A DNA stretch of 7,337 bases from Candidatus Geohydrothermomicrobium daggyaiense (GCA_015711695.1 JACVIW010000116.1:1-7337); one strand, 5' to 3'. Positions 1-6,589 are shown, counted from the first letter of the stretch. The notes: a model not told the origin generated them from the sequence alone. Made by a program: numbers and translations.

Positions 1-1748
1 GGCTTACTGATATTTTGCCAATAGCCGAAAGAATTGACGACATCGGGTACCACTCTGTCGAAGTATGGGGTGGGGCCACTTTCGACGTCTGTATGCGTTT
101 CTTGAACGAAGATCCATGGGACAGGCTCTATCGTATCAGGGAGAAATTCAAAAAAACGAAGCTTCAAATGCTTCTTCGGGGGCAGAATCTTGTAGGTTAC
201 CGGAACTACGCAGATGATCTTGTCGAGGAATTTATAAAAAGGGCCGTTGCGGGGGGAATAGATATAATCCGTACATTCGATGCTTTAAACGATGTGAGGA
301 ATCTTGAAAAATCGATTGAAATAACCAAAAGAGAAGGCGCTCATGCGCAGGGAACGATTTGCTATACGATAAGTCCTGTTCATGATATGGACCACTTTGT
401 GAGCGTGGCGAAACAACTGGTGGAATTGGGCTCGGATTCCATCGCGATTAAAGATATGTCCGGAATACTCGCGCCCTTTGTTGCGTACGATCTTGTGAAA
501 AGATTGAAAGAAGAGGTTGATGTGCCGATCCAACTTCACTGCCACGCGTCAACTGGAATGGCTTCGAACTCTTATGTCAAAGCAATCGAAGCGGGCGCGG
601 ATGTTATAGACTGCGCTGTCGCCTCGCTTTCTCTTTACACGAGTCAGCCGGCGGTTGAGACTATGGTGGCATCTCTAAGAGGTACCCCATATGAATTAGA
701 TCTTGATTTTGACGCGATAAGGGATGTTTCTGAGTATTTCGAGGTTGTGTCAAAGAAACGAAGGTTAATGGGCCAGGAGCAACCACTGATCGATGTCACA
801 GTGATTTCACACCAGATTCCCGGTGGTATGGCGACTAATCTAATAGCGCAACTTGAACAGCAGAACGCGCTAGACAAAATGGAAGAGGTTCTTGAGGAGG
901 TGCCAAGGGTTAGAGCTGATCTGGGGTATCCCCCGCTTGTTACGCCCACGAGTCAGATAGTGGGAACGCAGGCGGTATTCAATATTTTGCTTGGCGAAAG
1001 ATATCGAATAATTCCGCGTGAAATTGAGAATTACGTGAGAGGATATTACGGAAAACCGCCTGGGCAAATATCCGAGGAATTGAAACAGAGGGTGTTGAAA
1101 GGTGAGGAACCAATCACATGTAGACCGGCTGATTTGTTAGAGCCTGAGCTTCCCAGGGCGAAAAAGGAACTGGACCCTGAGCTTGTTCAAAGGGAAGAAG
1201 ACTACATAAGTTATGCGATTTTTCCTGACCTCGCATTGAAGTTTTTTCAATGGAGACGCAACCCCGTTTTTGACGAAGAAGAAGCTCCCGGAAAATTGAT
1301 GGAGAAGAGGGAAGCAAAATTCGCTCAGGGGTATTCTGTAGATGAACTGGTGGAGCGCCTTACGGAAAGGATAAGCGAGGGTATTCAAAGTGCTTTCCAG
1401 CAGTTGAATGTTACTATCTCATTTGGAGGCGTTTCGCATTCATCTTCGGTCCAGGATTCCAGGATTCCGGTTGAGAAGAAGGTTGAGGAGCCTGAGGTGG
1501 GGTTGCTCGCTGTGAGAGCCCCAATGGTGGGCACTTTTTATATTACTCCGTCTCCAGGCGCACCTCCCTATGTGGAAGTAGGGTCTGTGGTGGATGAGGG
1601 TCAGCCGCTTTGCATTATAGAAGTGATGAAGCTATTTAATGAAATACCCTCGCCGGCAAAAGGTATCGTAAGGAAAATACACGTAGAGCATGGTCAGGGA
1701 GTTGAATACGACCAGGTGCTTATGGAAATCGAACCCCTGGAGGATTAG
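1..1748 (+). CDS. OadA/PycB-type carboxyltransferase subunit with C-terminal AccB-like biotinyl domain (5' partial)
   Basis: Likely transfers carboxyl from biotin to pyruvate to make oxaloacetate (pyruvate carboxylase subunit B), or runs the reverse as an oxaloacetate decarboxylase alpha subunit. The frame is open to the left edge: codons before the TTG at 15 read LTDI, which aligns with the family, so roughly 25-30 N-terminal residues including the TLRDAHQS metal-ligand motif are missing. Counting from the codon at 15: HMGL-like TIM-barrel, residues 1 to about 245, with EVWGGATFDV (16-25), the lysine expected to be carboxylated in SIAIKDM (K146), the metal-binding LHCH (H175, H177) and TSQP (209-212). 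The PYC/OADA conserved domain, about 255-415, holds PTSQIVGTQAV and EEPITCRPADLLEPE. A charged linker covers about 420-495. The biotinyl domain spans about 498-575, with the biotin-accepting lysine in EVMK at K539 (bases 1629-1631). This domain carries the AccB thumb (TPSPGAPPYVEVG, 511-523), which is unusual for OadA/PycB. The biotin carboxylase gene follows 3 nt later. No OadB or OadG is seen, which favours the ATP-dependent carboxylase role. Confidence 0.93.
   Translation, partial: LTDILPIAERIDDIGYHSVEVWGGATFDVCMRFLNEDPWDRLYRIREKFKKTKLQMLLRGQNLVGYRNYADDLVEEFIKRAVAGGIDIIRTFDALNDVRNLEKSIEITKREGAHAQGTICYTISPVHDMDHFVSVAKQLVELGSDSIAIKDMSGILAPFVAYDLVKRLKEEVDVPIQLHCHASTGMASNSYVKAIEAGADVIDCAVASLSLYTSQPAVETMVASLRGTPYELDLDFDAIRDVSEYFEVVSKKRRLMGQEQPLIDVTVISHQIPGGMATNLIAQLEQQNALDKMEEVLEEVPRVRADLGYPPLVTPTSQIVGTQAVFNILLGERYRIIPREIENYVRGYYGKPPGQISEELKQRVLKGEEPITCRPADLLEPELPRAKKELDPELVQREEDYISYAIFPDLALKFFQWRRNPVFDEEEAPGKLMEKREAKFAQGYSVDELVERLTERISEGIQSAFQQLNVTISFGGVSHSSSVQDSRIPVEKKVEEPEVGLLAVRAPMVGTFYITPSPGAPPYVEVGSVVDEGQPLCIIEVMKLFNEIPSPAKGIVRKIHVEHGQGVEYDQVLMEIEPLED
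1739..1743 (+). promoter_or_regulatory. Shine-Dalgarno deciding the TTG start of accC
   Basis: GGAGG lies inside the last codons of the upstream gene, 8 nt before the TTG at 1752. No ATG fits the conserved N-terminus (MFRRVLIANRGEIALR), so this Shine-Dalgarno supports TTG as the start and indicates tight coupling with the upstream gene. Confidence 0.7.
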
Positions 1749-1751
1749 GCA

Positions 1752-3092
1752 TTGTTCAGAAGAGTGCTTATAGCAAATAGGGGTGAGATAGCATTAAGAA
1801 TTCTTAGAGCCTGCAAACTCCTTGGGCTTGAAACAGTGGGGATATATTCCAAGGCTGATGTTGATAGCCTTCATCTCCGTTTCGCCGATGAAACCATATG
1901 CGTTGGGCCTTCCTCCAGTCAGGAATCCTACCTTAACATCAGCAACATAATCGGCGCAGCTGAAATTACAAAATCTGATGCGATTCATCCCGGTTACGGT
2001 TTTCTCGCTGAAAACGAGGATTTTGCTAAAGCGTGTGCTGATAACGGAATTGTTTTCATAGGACCCTCACCTCAGGCTATCGCTCTGACCGGTAATAAAG
2101 CAGAAGCCAGGAAAGCGATGGAAAGGGCGGGGGTTCCAATTATGCCCGGTTTTTCTTCCCCTGAAATTGATGAGTCTGTTGCACTGCGAGAAGCTGAAAA
2201 GATTGGTTTCCCAGTATTATTAAAAGCTTCCCTCGGGGGAGGTGGCAAAGGCATGAGAGCTGCCAGGAACAAGCAGGAACTTATATCTACCCTACCGGTT
2301 GTGAAGGCGGAGGCTATGGCTGCTTTTGGCTCTGACGAAATATACATAGAGAAATTCATAGGTCAGGCAAGACATATTGAGATACAGTTACTTGGCGACA
2401 CGCACGGAAACATGGTGCATCTGTTTGAAAGGGACTGCTCGATTCAACGAAGAAAGCAGAAGTTAGTTGAAGAAGCACCTTCGCCGGCTGTTACTCCGGA
2501 GTTGAGGGAGAGGATGGGTGAAGCCGCGGTGAAAGGGGCTCTTTCAATCGGTTATTCCGGTGCAGGAACAATGGAATTTCTCGTCGATGAAAAGGGTCAG
2601 TTTTATTTTATGGAGTTCAACGCACGTATTCAGGTTGAACATCCGATCACGGAAATGGTGACAGGAATCGATATAGTTTCTGAACAGATCAAAATCGCCA
2701 TGGGGGAGAAACTTTCTTTCAAACAAAATGATATCAGTTTACGCGGACATTCTATTGAATGCAGGATAAATGCTGAGGACCACGCAAAAGATTTTCTCCC
2801 TTCTCCGGGGGTGATAGAGAAGTGGAGCCCTCCTTCGGGTCCCCATGTGAGAGTGGATTCGCACTGTTATGCCGGTTATAGAGTAACTCCTGTATATGAT
2901 TCTCTTCTTGCCAAACTTATAGTCCACGGTGAGACGAGAGAACAGGCAATAAGGTTGATGCGACAGGCTCTTGACGAATTCGAAATAGAAGGCGTAGAAA
3001 ATCTCATTGAGTTTCACAGAAAGGTCATGAGAAGCCGCCACTTTATCGCCGGGGATTATGACACCCTTTCAGTGGAAGAAAAAAGAATTTGA
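1752..3092 (+). CDS. accC: Biotin carboxylase subunit (AccC/PycA type)
   Basis: Carboxylates the biotin of a carrier domain using ATP and bicarbonate. At 446 aa it has the normal length of AccC. Domains: biotin carboxylase N-terminal domain about 1-115 (ANRGEIALRI; HPGYGFLAEN at 79-88), ATP-grasp domain about 116-330, C-terminal domain about 335-440. The ATP-binding glycine loop GGGGKGM is at 162-168. ERDCSIQRRKQK (226-237) ends in the lysine equivalent to E. coli K238. MEFNARIQVEHPITE (287-301) keeps E288, N290, R292, Q294, V295 and E296, and ECRINAED keeps R338 (E. coli numbering). The usual histidine before QK in QRRHQK is lysine here, at a variable position. All catalytic residues appear intact. 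The gene starts with TTG 3 nt after the carboxyltransferase/BCCP gene and shares its operon, so its immediate carrier is probably that biotinyl domain. This makes PycA a reasonable alternative name; it lacks the longer C-terminus of some PycA proteins and could also serve an acetyl-CoA carboxylase. Confidence 0.95.
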   Translation: MFRRVLIANRGEIALRILRACKLLGLETVGIYSKADVDSLHLRFADETICVGPSSSQESYLNISNIIGAAEITKSDAIHPGYGFLAENEDFAKACADNGIVFIGPSPQAIALTGNKAEARKAMERAGVPIMPGFSSPEIDESVALREAEKIGFPVLLKASLGGGGKGMRAARNKQELISTLPVVKAEAMAAFGSDEIYIEKFIGQARHIEIQLLGDTHGNMVHLFERDCSIQRRKQKLVEEAPSPAVTPELRERMGEAAVKGALSIGYSGAGTMEFLVDEKGQFYFMEFNARIQVEHPITEMVTGIDIVSEQIKIAMGEKLSFKQNDISLRGHSIECRINAEDHAKDFLPSPGVIEKWSPPSGPHVRVDSHCYAGYRVTPVYDSLLAKLIVHGETREQAIRLMRQALDEFEIEGVENLIEFHRKVMRSRHFIAGDYDTLSVEEKRI

Positions 3093-3126
3093 AATGTCCT
3101 CTCGTTATCACCGTTGTATTAACTTT

Positions 3127-3157
3127 CATATATGTAAATCTACGTTATATGTTTTTT
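3127..3157 (+). terminator. Candidate intrinsic terminator of the carboxylase operon
   Basis: Bases 3127-3136 pair with 3141-3151 around an AATC loop, giving about 10 pairs with one G-U wobble and one bulged T. The stem is followed at once by six T (3152-3157). It lies 34 nt past the accC stop. The stem is AT-rich and therefore weak, so efficiency is uncertain. Confidence 0.45.
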
Positions 3158-3177
3158 CAAACCGATGGCTCGGTTTG
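3158..3177. other. Perfect 8-bp hairpin between convergent operons
   Basis: CAAACCGA, loop TGGC, TCGGTTTG: a perfect inverted repeat directly after the T-run of the preceding hairpin. No T-tract follows it on either strand, since the - strand continues with six A. It is not a textbook terminator, but it sits about 50 nt past the tadC stop and 65 nt past accC. It may back up termination or stabilise 3' ends from either side. Confidence 0.4.
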
Positions 3178-3226
3178 CCTTCTAGGTAGCGATTTCAATG
3201 GTGGATGTTTTCATGTTGAGAGATTT

Positions 3227-4102
3227 TTAAAATCCCCTATTTAGCATCAGAAGTACTGTGGGACCTACTGTAAGTATTACTGAGGCGGGCAGGATAAGGA
3301 AAACGAGCGGGGCGAGAATTTTTAGAGGAGCTTTCGCAACCTGTGCCTTGAGTTGATCTTTTCTGAGGGCCCTTATCTCCCGCGAAATTACCTCAAGCGC
3401 ATGGGAAAGCGGATATCCTCGTTCCTCTGAACCTGTCAGAAACCGAAGCAATAGCGAAAGTTCATGGAGATTGTATTTCTTTTCAATCCTTTCGAACGCT
3501 GTTCGTCTTGCAAGTCCCATCTCTATTTCCGCGCTTGCTTTTACCAGGATTGATTTCAAGGGCTCCGGGGAGAGTTCCGCAGCGGATTTAAAAGCCAAAT
3601 CGATGTTATAGCCTCCGAGTATAAACGAAAGGAGAAGATCACTCGTATGTGGAATAGCCCTAAAGATTTTTTCTTTTTGCTGATTACTCTTTTTTCTGAG
3701 ACTTATTACTGGAATCGCTCCCCCGAGTATTGACGCCAGCGTAGATAAAATAAGTGCCTCAAAACTAAATTTAAAAATAACAAACGTCCCAAGCCCTGAA
3801 AAAATAGCGCATAGAACAATCGATCCGCTGAGCTTTTCGGGATCTATCTCAACCCAGGAGATTTTTTGTTCTATAACTTTGACTCTGGCTGTCAAGGATT
3901 TGGGTAACATCATGCCAACTTTTAAAGAGAGATCCGAATAAATTCTGCTTAATATTGAAATGATTTCGCTTTTTGAATCGTGTTTTTTAACCTTTGAGGG
4001 TGAGATTTTTTTAAGACGCGAAAGCGCTTTTTTCCTGTGAGGTAAAAAAGAAAGAGTGAGCGTCAGAATACTGGTAATCATCGTAAAGCAAACCCATAGC
4101 AT
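3227..4102 (-). CDS. tadC: TadC-like inner-membrane platform protein of Tad/Flp pilus
   Basis: A 291-aa inner-membrane protein of the GspF/TadC family. With TadB it forms the membrane platform on which the TadA ATPase acts to assemble Flp pili. Predicted membrane segments: about 1-20, 92-112, 115-135 and 260-286. The type II secretion F-like domain spans about 150-275, with a family-like start (IPHTSDLLLSFILGG, 150-164) and a typical TadC tail (KAPLKILAPLVFLILPA) running into the last membrane helix. Between about 21 and 45 the chain is very rich in Lys/Arg, fitting a cytoplasmic loop. The length is normal and the protein looks complete. It is the last gene of the tadA-tadB-tadC run, 17 nt after tadB, with its own strong Shine-Dalgarno. 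I rely on family pattern and gene order; sequence similarity between TadB and TadC is low, but position and the tail motif support TadC. Confidence 0.88.
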   Translation of the reverse strand: MLWVCFTMITSILTLTLSFLPHRKKALSRLKKISPSKVKKHDSKSEIISILSRIYSDLSLKVGMMLPKSLTARVKVIEQKISWVEIDPEKLSGSIVLCAIFSGLGTFVIFKFSFEALILSTLASILGGAIPVISLRKKSNQQKEKIFRAIPHTSDLLLSFILGGYNIDLAFKSAAELSPEPLKSILVKASAEIEMGLARRTAFERIEKKYNLHELSLLLRFLTGSEERGYPLSHALEVISREIRALRKDQLKAQVAKAPLKILAPLVFLILPASVILTVGPTVLLMLNRGF

Positions 4103-4107
4103 TTTTT

Positions 4108-4115
4108 ACCACCTT
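4108..4115 (-). promoter_or_regulatory. Strong Shine-Dalgarno of tadC
   Basis: On the - strand AAGGTGGT (one mismatch to AAGGAGGT) is followed by five A and then the ATG at 4102. It fills most of the 17-nt gap after the tadB TGA and fixes the tadC start. Confidence 0.7.
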
Positions 4116-4119
4116 CTTA

Positions 4120-5079
4120 TCACATTTTGATGCGCAGGATCTTACGTATCCAGACAAATCCGATAATATCGAGGATGGATGCTACAGCCAGCATCAATAA
4201 TCCCGTCGGGGTTGCGAAGATAACATGTGCTGTGTTTTTTGTAAGTGCGACAGATAGAGCGAGAAACATGTATGGAAGAAGAGCGACAATCAAGCCCGAA
4301 AGTCTCCCCTGAAGTGTCCCGACTTCCAGTTCTCTTTTAAGACTTGCCCTTTCTCGAACCGCTTCGCCTATGGCGCCCATCAAACTCGACAGCTCTGAGC
4401 CAGTCTTGAGGGAGACGAGACATGCTCTCGCTATGAGTTCAAGTTCCTCGGCACTTGCGCTTATGGCAAAAGCAAGAAACGCTTCTTCCGCGGGCTTTCC
4501 GGAAGATATCATATTCCTGAGAATCTGGAAAGACTGCGGGCACAATTTTTCAAGTTCTGGTGAACACATTTTTATAGCATCAGCAAGTGTGACGCCGCAT
4601 TTAAGGTACATTGAAATCTCGGATGCAATGCGATCCATCCGTTTCAATATTGAGGCTCTTTCTTTCTCGCCCAGGTATTTTATTGCGGCAAATGGTGCAA
4701 TGCCTACTATAAAGGCAGTTAATGGCAGAAGAGCGGGCTGTGCCGTTATCAGAGCACCAGCTGGGGGGAAAAGGACGATACAGGCGATGACAACCGCTCT
4801 GAAGCGTTCCCAGCTTGCATTTTTGATGTTTGTCTCGAATATCTTCTTAAGTTTCCGTCCGTAGAGAGAACCGTCAAATCTTTTTGTGATAAATAGTCGC
4901 GTTCTCTGGAGAAAGAGTTTGTCTTTACCGACGTTACGACTTGAACCAGGATTCTTGCCTTCTGATGGGCTTAAGCTCTCGATTTTCCTCCTGACCTTGC
5001 TGCTTGAATCTTTAAAAAGGGCTTTTCTTATGGTAATGAACGCTATTAGAAGCGCTGCAAAGGGGATGACGATTCGCAT
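4120..5079 (-). CDS. tadB: TadB-like inner-membrane platform protein of Tad/Flp pilus
   Basis: Partner of TadC in the inner-membrane platform of the Tad pilus machine. Starting from the ATG at 5079 it has 319 aa, a usual TadB length. Membrane segments: about 2-20 (an N-terminal anchor), 96-113, 115-132, 263-280 and 289-312. The type II secretion F domain spans about 143-275, with the conserved stretch IASEISMYLKCGVTLADAI and, near the end, VRERASLKRELEVGTLQGR, typical of TadB. Start choice: the ATG at 5079 overlaps the tadA stop (TAATG) with GAGAG just upstream, a coupled start. An in-frame ATG at 5094 would add MRREI and overlap tadA by 16 nt, but AGAAGG touches that ATG directly, too close for a normal Shine-Dalgarno. 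I favour 5079 without certainty. Confidence 0.88.
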   Translation of the reverse strand: MRIVIPFAALLIAFITIRKALFKDSSSKVRRKIESLSPSEGKNPGSSRNVGKDKLFLQRTRLFITKRFDGSLYGRKLKKIFETNIKNASWERFRAVVIACIVLFPPAGALITAQPALLPLTAFIVGIAPFAAIKYLGEKERASILKRMDRIASEISMYLKCGVTLADAIKMCSPELEKLCPQSFQILRNMISSGKPAEEAFLAFAISASAEELELIARACLVSLKTGSELSSLMGAIGEAVRERASLKRELEVGTLQGRLSGLIVALLPYMFLALSVALTKNTAHVIFATPTGLLMLAVASILDIIGFVWIRKILRIKM

Positions 5080-6305
5080 TATCTCTCGACGCATCCTTCT
5101 TTTTTCTCGACATCCTGCGGGATTTGCTTCAATGATGCTTTTTCTTCATGGTGGGCGTATAGAGGATTCACGCGTATTTTTCCGCCCCCTCCGATTTGCA
5201 CGGATGACACTTCCTTAACGATTCTTTTCCCCCCGGGTTGCCTTTCCATGTGAATAATCAGGTCAATGGCTGTTCCTATTTGGCGTCTGACTGCTTGCAG
5301 GTTTAGATCCAGATCCGACATCATAACCATTGTTTCAAGTCTGTAAATCAGATCTTCCGGGGAATTCGCATGGGCGGTGGATATTGAACCGGGATGTCCG
5401 GTGTTCATTGCTTGAAGCATATCCAGCGCTTCTGAACCCCTCACTTCCCCAACGATTATTCTGTCGGGGCGCATCCTCAACGCGTTTTTAACCAGGTCTC
5501 TTACGCTGATCGCTCCGCGCCCTTCAATATTAGCGGGGCGGCTCTCAAGGGATACGACATGTTCATGCTTTATCTGTATTTCTGCCGTGTCTTCAATCGT
5601 GATAATTCTTTCACTTGATGGAATAAAGGAGCATAAAGCGTTAAGCATTGTTGTTTTGCCACTTGAGGCGCCTCCCGAGATCAATATGTTTGCGCGGTTT
5701 ACCACAGCGTCTTTTAAAAACATGGAAATTTCCCGACTCATCGTTCCGATAGCGACAAGGTCTTTGGCCTCGTAACGCTTGCCTTTGAATCTTCTTATTG
5801 TGACGGTGGGTCCATTAAGACAGAGTGGGGGTATTATCGCGTTAAGTCTTGATCCATCGGGAAGACGAGCGTCAACCATCGGGCTGGTTTCGTCAAGTCT
5901 CAGGTTCAGGGGCGCGATTATTCTCCTCACGAACTGCATTATTTTTTCGGGCGTTTCAAAATTGACCGATGCTCTCTTAATGATTCCATCCTGCTCCACG
6001 AATATGTTTTCTGGACCATTGATCATAATTTCGGTTATTTCCGAGGAGTTCATGATTTCCTGCAGAGGACCCAGTCCGAAGATCTCATCATAAATAGTTT
6101 TCGCGAGGGCAACTATGAACTCTTTTGATTTTATGCAGCCTTCGGAAAGAAGGAAATCCAGGATGCGTTCTTCGATCTCTTTGAGGTTGGTCTCTCCAGC
6201 GCTTTTTATTACAGGCTCTTCCAGGATAGCCAGAATTATTTTCTCTTTTAATTCTTCTTCTCCGTTTCCTGCGATATCAGATTTTTTTTGCGCTTTTGAA
6301 ATCAT
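5079..6305 (-). CDS. tadA: Tad/Flp pilus assembly ATPase (CpaF/TadA)
   Basis: Cytoplasmic hexameric ATPase of the VirB11/PulE superfamily that powers assembly of Flp/Tad pili through the TadB/TadC platform. It has 408 aa. The N-terminal region (about 1-75) is charged and helical. The CpaF core begins at FGLGPLQEI (76-84), with EIMINGPENIFVE (92-104) and DARLPDGSRLNAIIPP (145-160). Walker A is GGASSGKT (211-218), the Asp box IITIEDTAEI (234-243), Walker B RIIVGEVRG (282-290), and the His box HPGSISTAHANSP (304-316). All ATPase boxes are present. The loop reads GGASSGKT where GGTGSGKT is usual, but the GxxxxGKT core is kept. The ATG at 6305 is the first codon; only weak purine signals (GAAGA) precede it. 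A strong promoter lies about 24 nt upstream. The gene is coupled to tadB through a TAATG overlap. Placement next to cpaE, tadB and tadC supports a Tad role over type II or type IV secretion. Confidence 0.95.
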   Translation of the reverse strand: MISKAQKKSDIAGNGEEELKEKIILAILEEPVIKSAGETNLKEIEERILDFLLSEGCIKSKEFIVALAKTIYDEIFGLGPLQEIMNSSEITEIMINGPENIFVEQDGIIKRASVNFETPEKIMQFVRRIIAPLNLRLDETSPMVDARLPDGSRLNAIIPPLCLNGPTVTIRRFKGKRYEAKDLVAIGTMSREISMFLKDAVVNRANILISGGASSGKTTMLNALCSFIPSSERIITIEDTAEIQIKHEHVVSLESRPANIEGRGAISVRDLVKNALRMRPDRIIVGEVRGSEALDMLQAMNTGHPGSISTAHANSPEDLIYRLETMVMMSDLDLNLQAVRRQIGTAIDLIIHMERQPGGKRIVKEVSSVQIGGGGKIRVNPLYAHHEEKASLKQIPQDVEKKEGCVER

Positions 6306-6322
6306 TCTTCAAACCCGCTGTT

Positions 6323-6359
6323 AAGCAATGCAAGCATTATACAGCAAGCAATTCAAGCA
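6323..6359 (-). promoter_or_regulatory. Candidate operator: four TGCTT(G) elements around the tadA promoter
   Basis: On the - strand TGCTT occurs four times, at 6359-6355, 6350-6346, 6336-6332 and 6327-6323 (three continue to TGCTTG). They form two near-identical 15-bp units, TGCTTGAATTGCTTG and TGCTTGCATTGCTTA, 13 of 15 matching. Within each unit the elements start 9 nt apart, and the units start 23 nt apart. The first unit fills the promoter spacer; the second runs from the -10 across the predicted start site. The position suits a repressor, but no regulator is identified. Confidence 0.4.
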
Positions 6360-6364
6360 GTCAA
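6336..6364 (-). promoter_or_regulatory. Strong sigma70-type promoter for tadA-tadB-tadC
   Basis: On the - strand TTGACT (6364-6359, 5 of 6 to the -35 consensus), a spacer of exactly 17 nt, and TATAAT (6341-6336, perfect -10). An AT-rich stretch (TATTATATA) lies just upstream of the -35 like an UP element. The predicted start is the A near 6329, giving a leader of about 24 nt before the tadA ATG. This implies that the ATPase/platform genes need not depend on read-through from cpaE. Confidence 0.8.
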
Positions 6365-6370
6365 TATATA

Positions 6371-6389
6371 ATAAGGGCATATAAGGGCA
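6371..6389 (-). repeat. Tandem TGCCCTTAT repeat just upstream of the tadA -35
   Basis: TGCCCTTAT occurs twice on the - strand (6389-6381 and 6379-6371), 10 bp start to start, so both copies face the same side of the helix. The nearer copy ends 6 nt before the -35. This is a typical place for an activator or response-regulator pair. The protein is unknown. Confidence 0.4.
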
Positions 6390-6589
6390 AACGCAGATTT
6401 TCCTCACTGTAGAAGACCCGATATGTATAAGAGCGTCAAGGGTAGCCATAAAGTAGCATATGTTGCAGAAAGATTTGGCATTCAGCAGGTTTTAAGTTGG
6501 CACGGTTCTATTATATTCGTTTGATTGATCCTCAAAAATTGCAGTTATTTAGCTCTGGTTATTAGTCGTATGAATGGCTGGTTTGTTTG

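Noticed and set aside
15..17. TTG at 15 as the start of the carboxyltransferase gene
   Set aside because: The upstream in-frame codons align with the family (LTDI before LPIAE), and the family N-terminus with a catalytic metal ligand is missing, so the gene begins outside the window.
3094..3189. ATG frame of 31 codons just after the accC stop
   Set aside because: Runs through both hairpins, has no Shine-Dalgarno and an unremarkable Cys/Arg-rich translation.
4370..4864. Long + strand open frame (164 codons) opposite tadB
   Set aside because: It lies wholly antisense to a clear TadB gene, and its translation is low-complexity Ser/Ala/Ile/Arg with no recognisable domain; a shadow frame.
6430..6450. 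TTGACG as an alternative -35 on the - strand
   Set aside because: At 17 nt downstream the sequence is TCTTCT, with no acceptable -10.
6404..6481. 25-aa hydrophobic - strand frame in the cpaE-tadA gap
   Set aside because: Looks like a membrane peptide but has no ribosome binding site and overlaps the opposite-strand frame; cannot be supported.
6494..6515. TTGGCACG as a sigma54 -24 element on the + strand
   Set aside because: The required GC of the -12 element is absent at the right distance (TATTA instead of TTGCA).
6525..6589. Terminator after cpaE on the - strand
   Set aside because: Only a 5-bp TTTGA/TCAAA inverted repeat without a following T-run; too weak to call.
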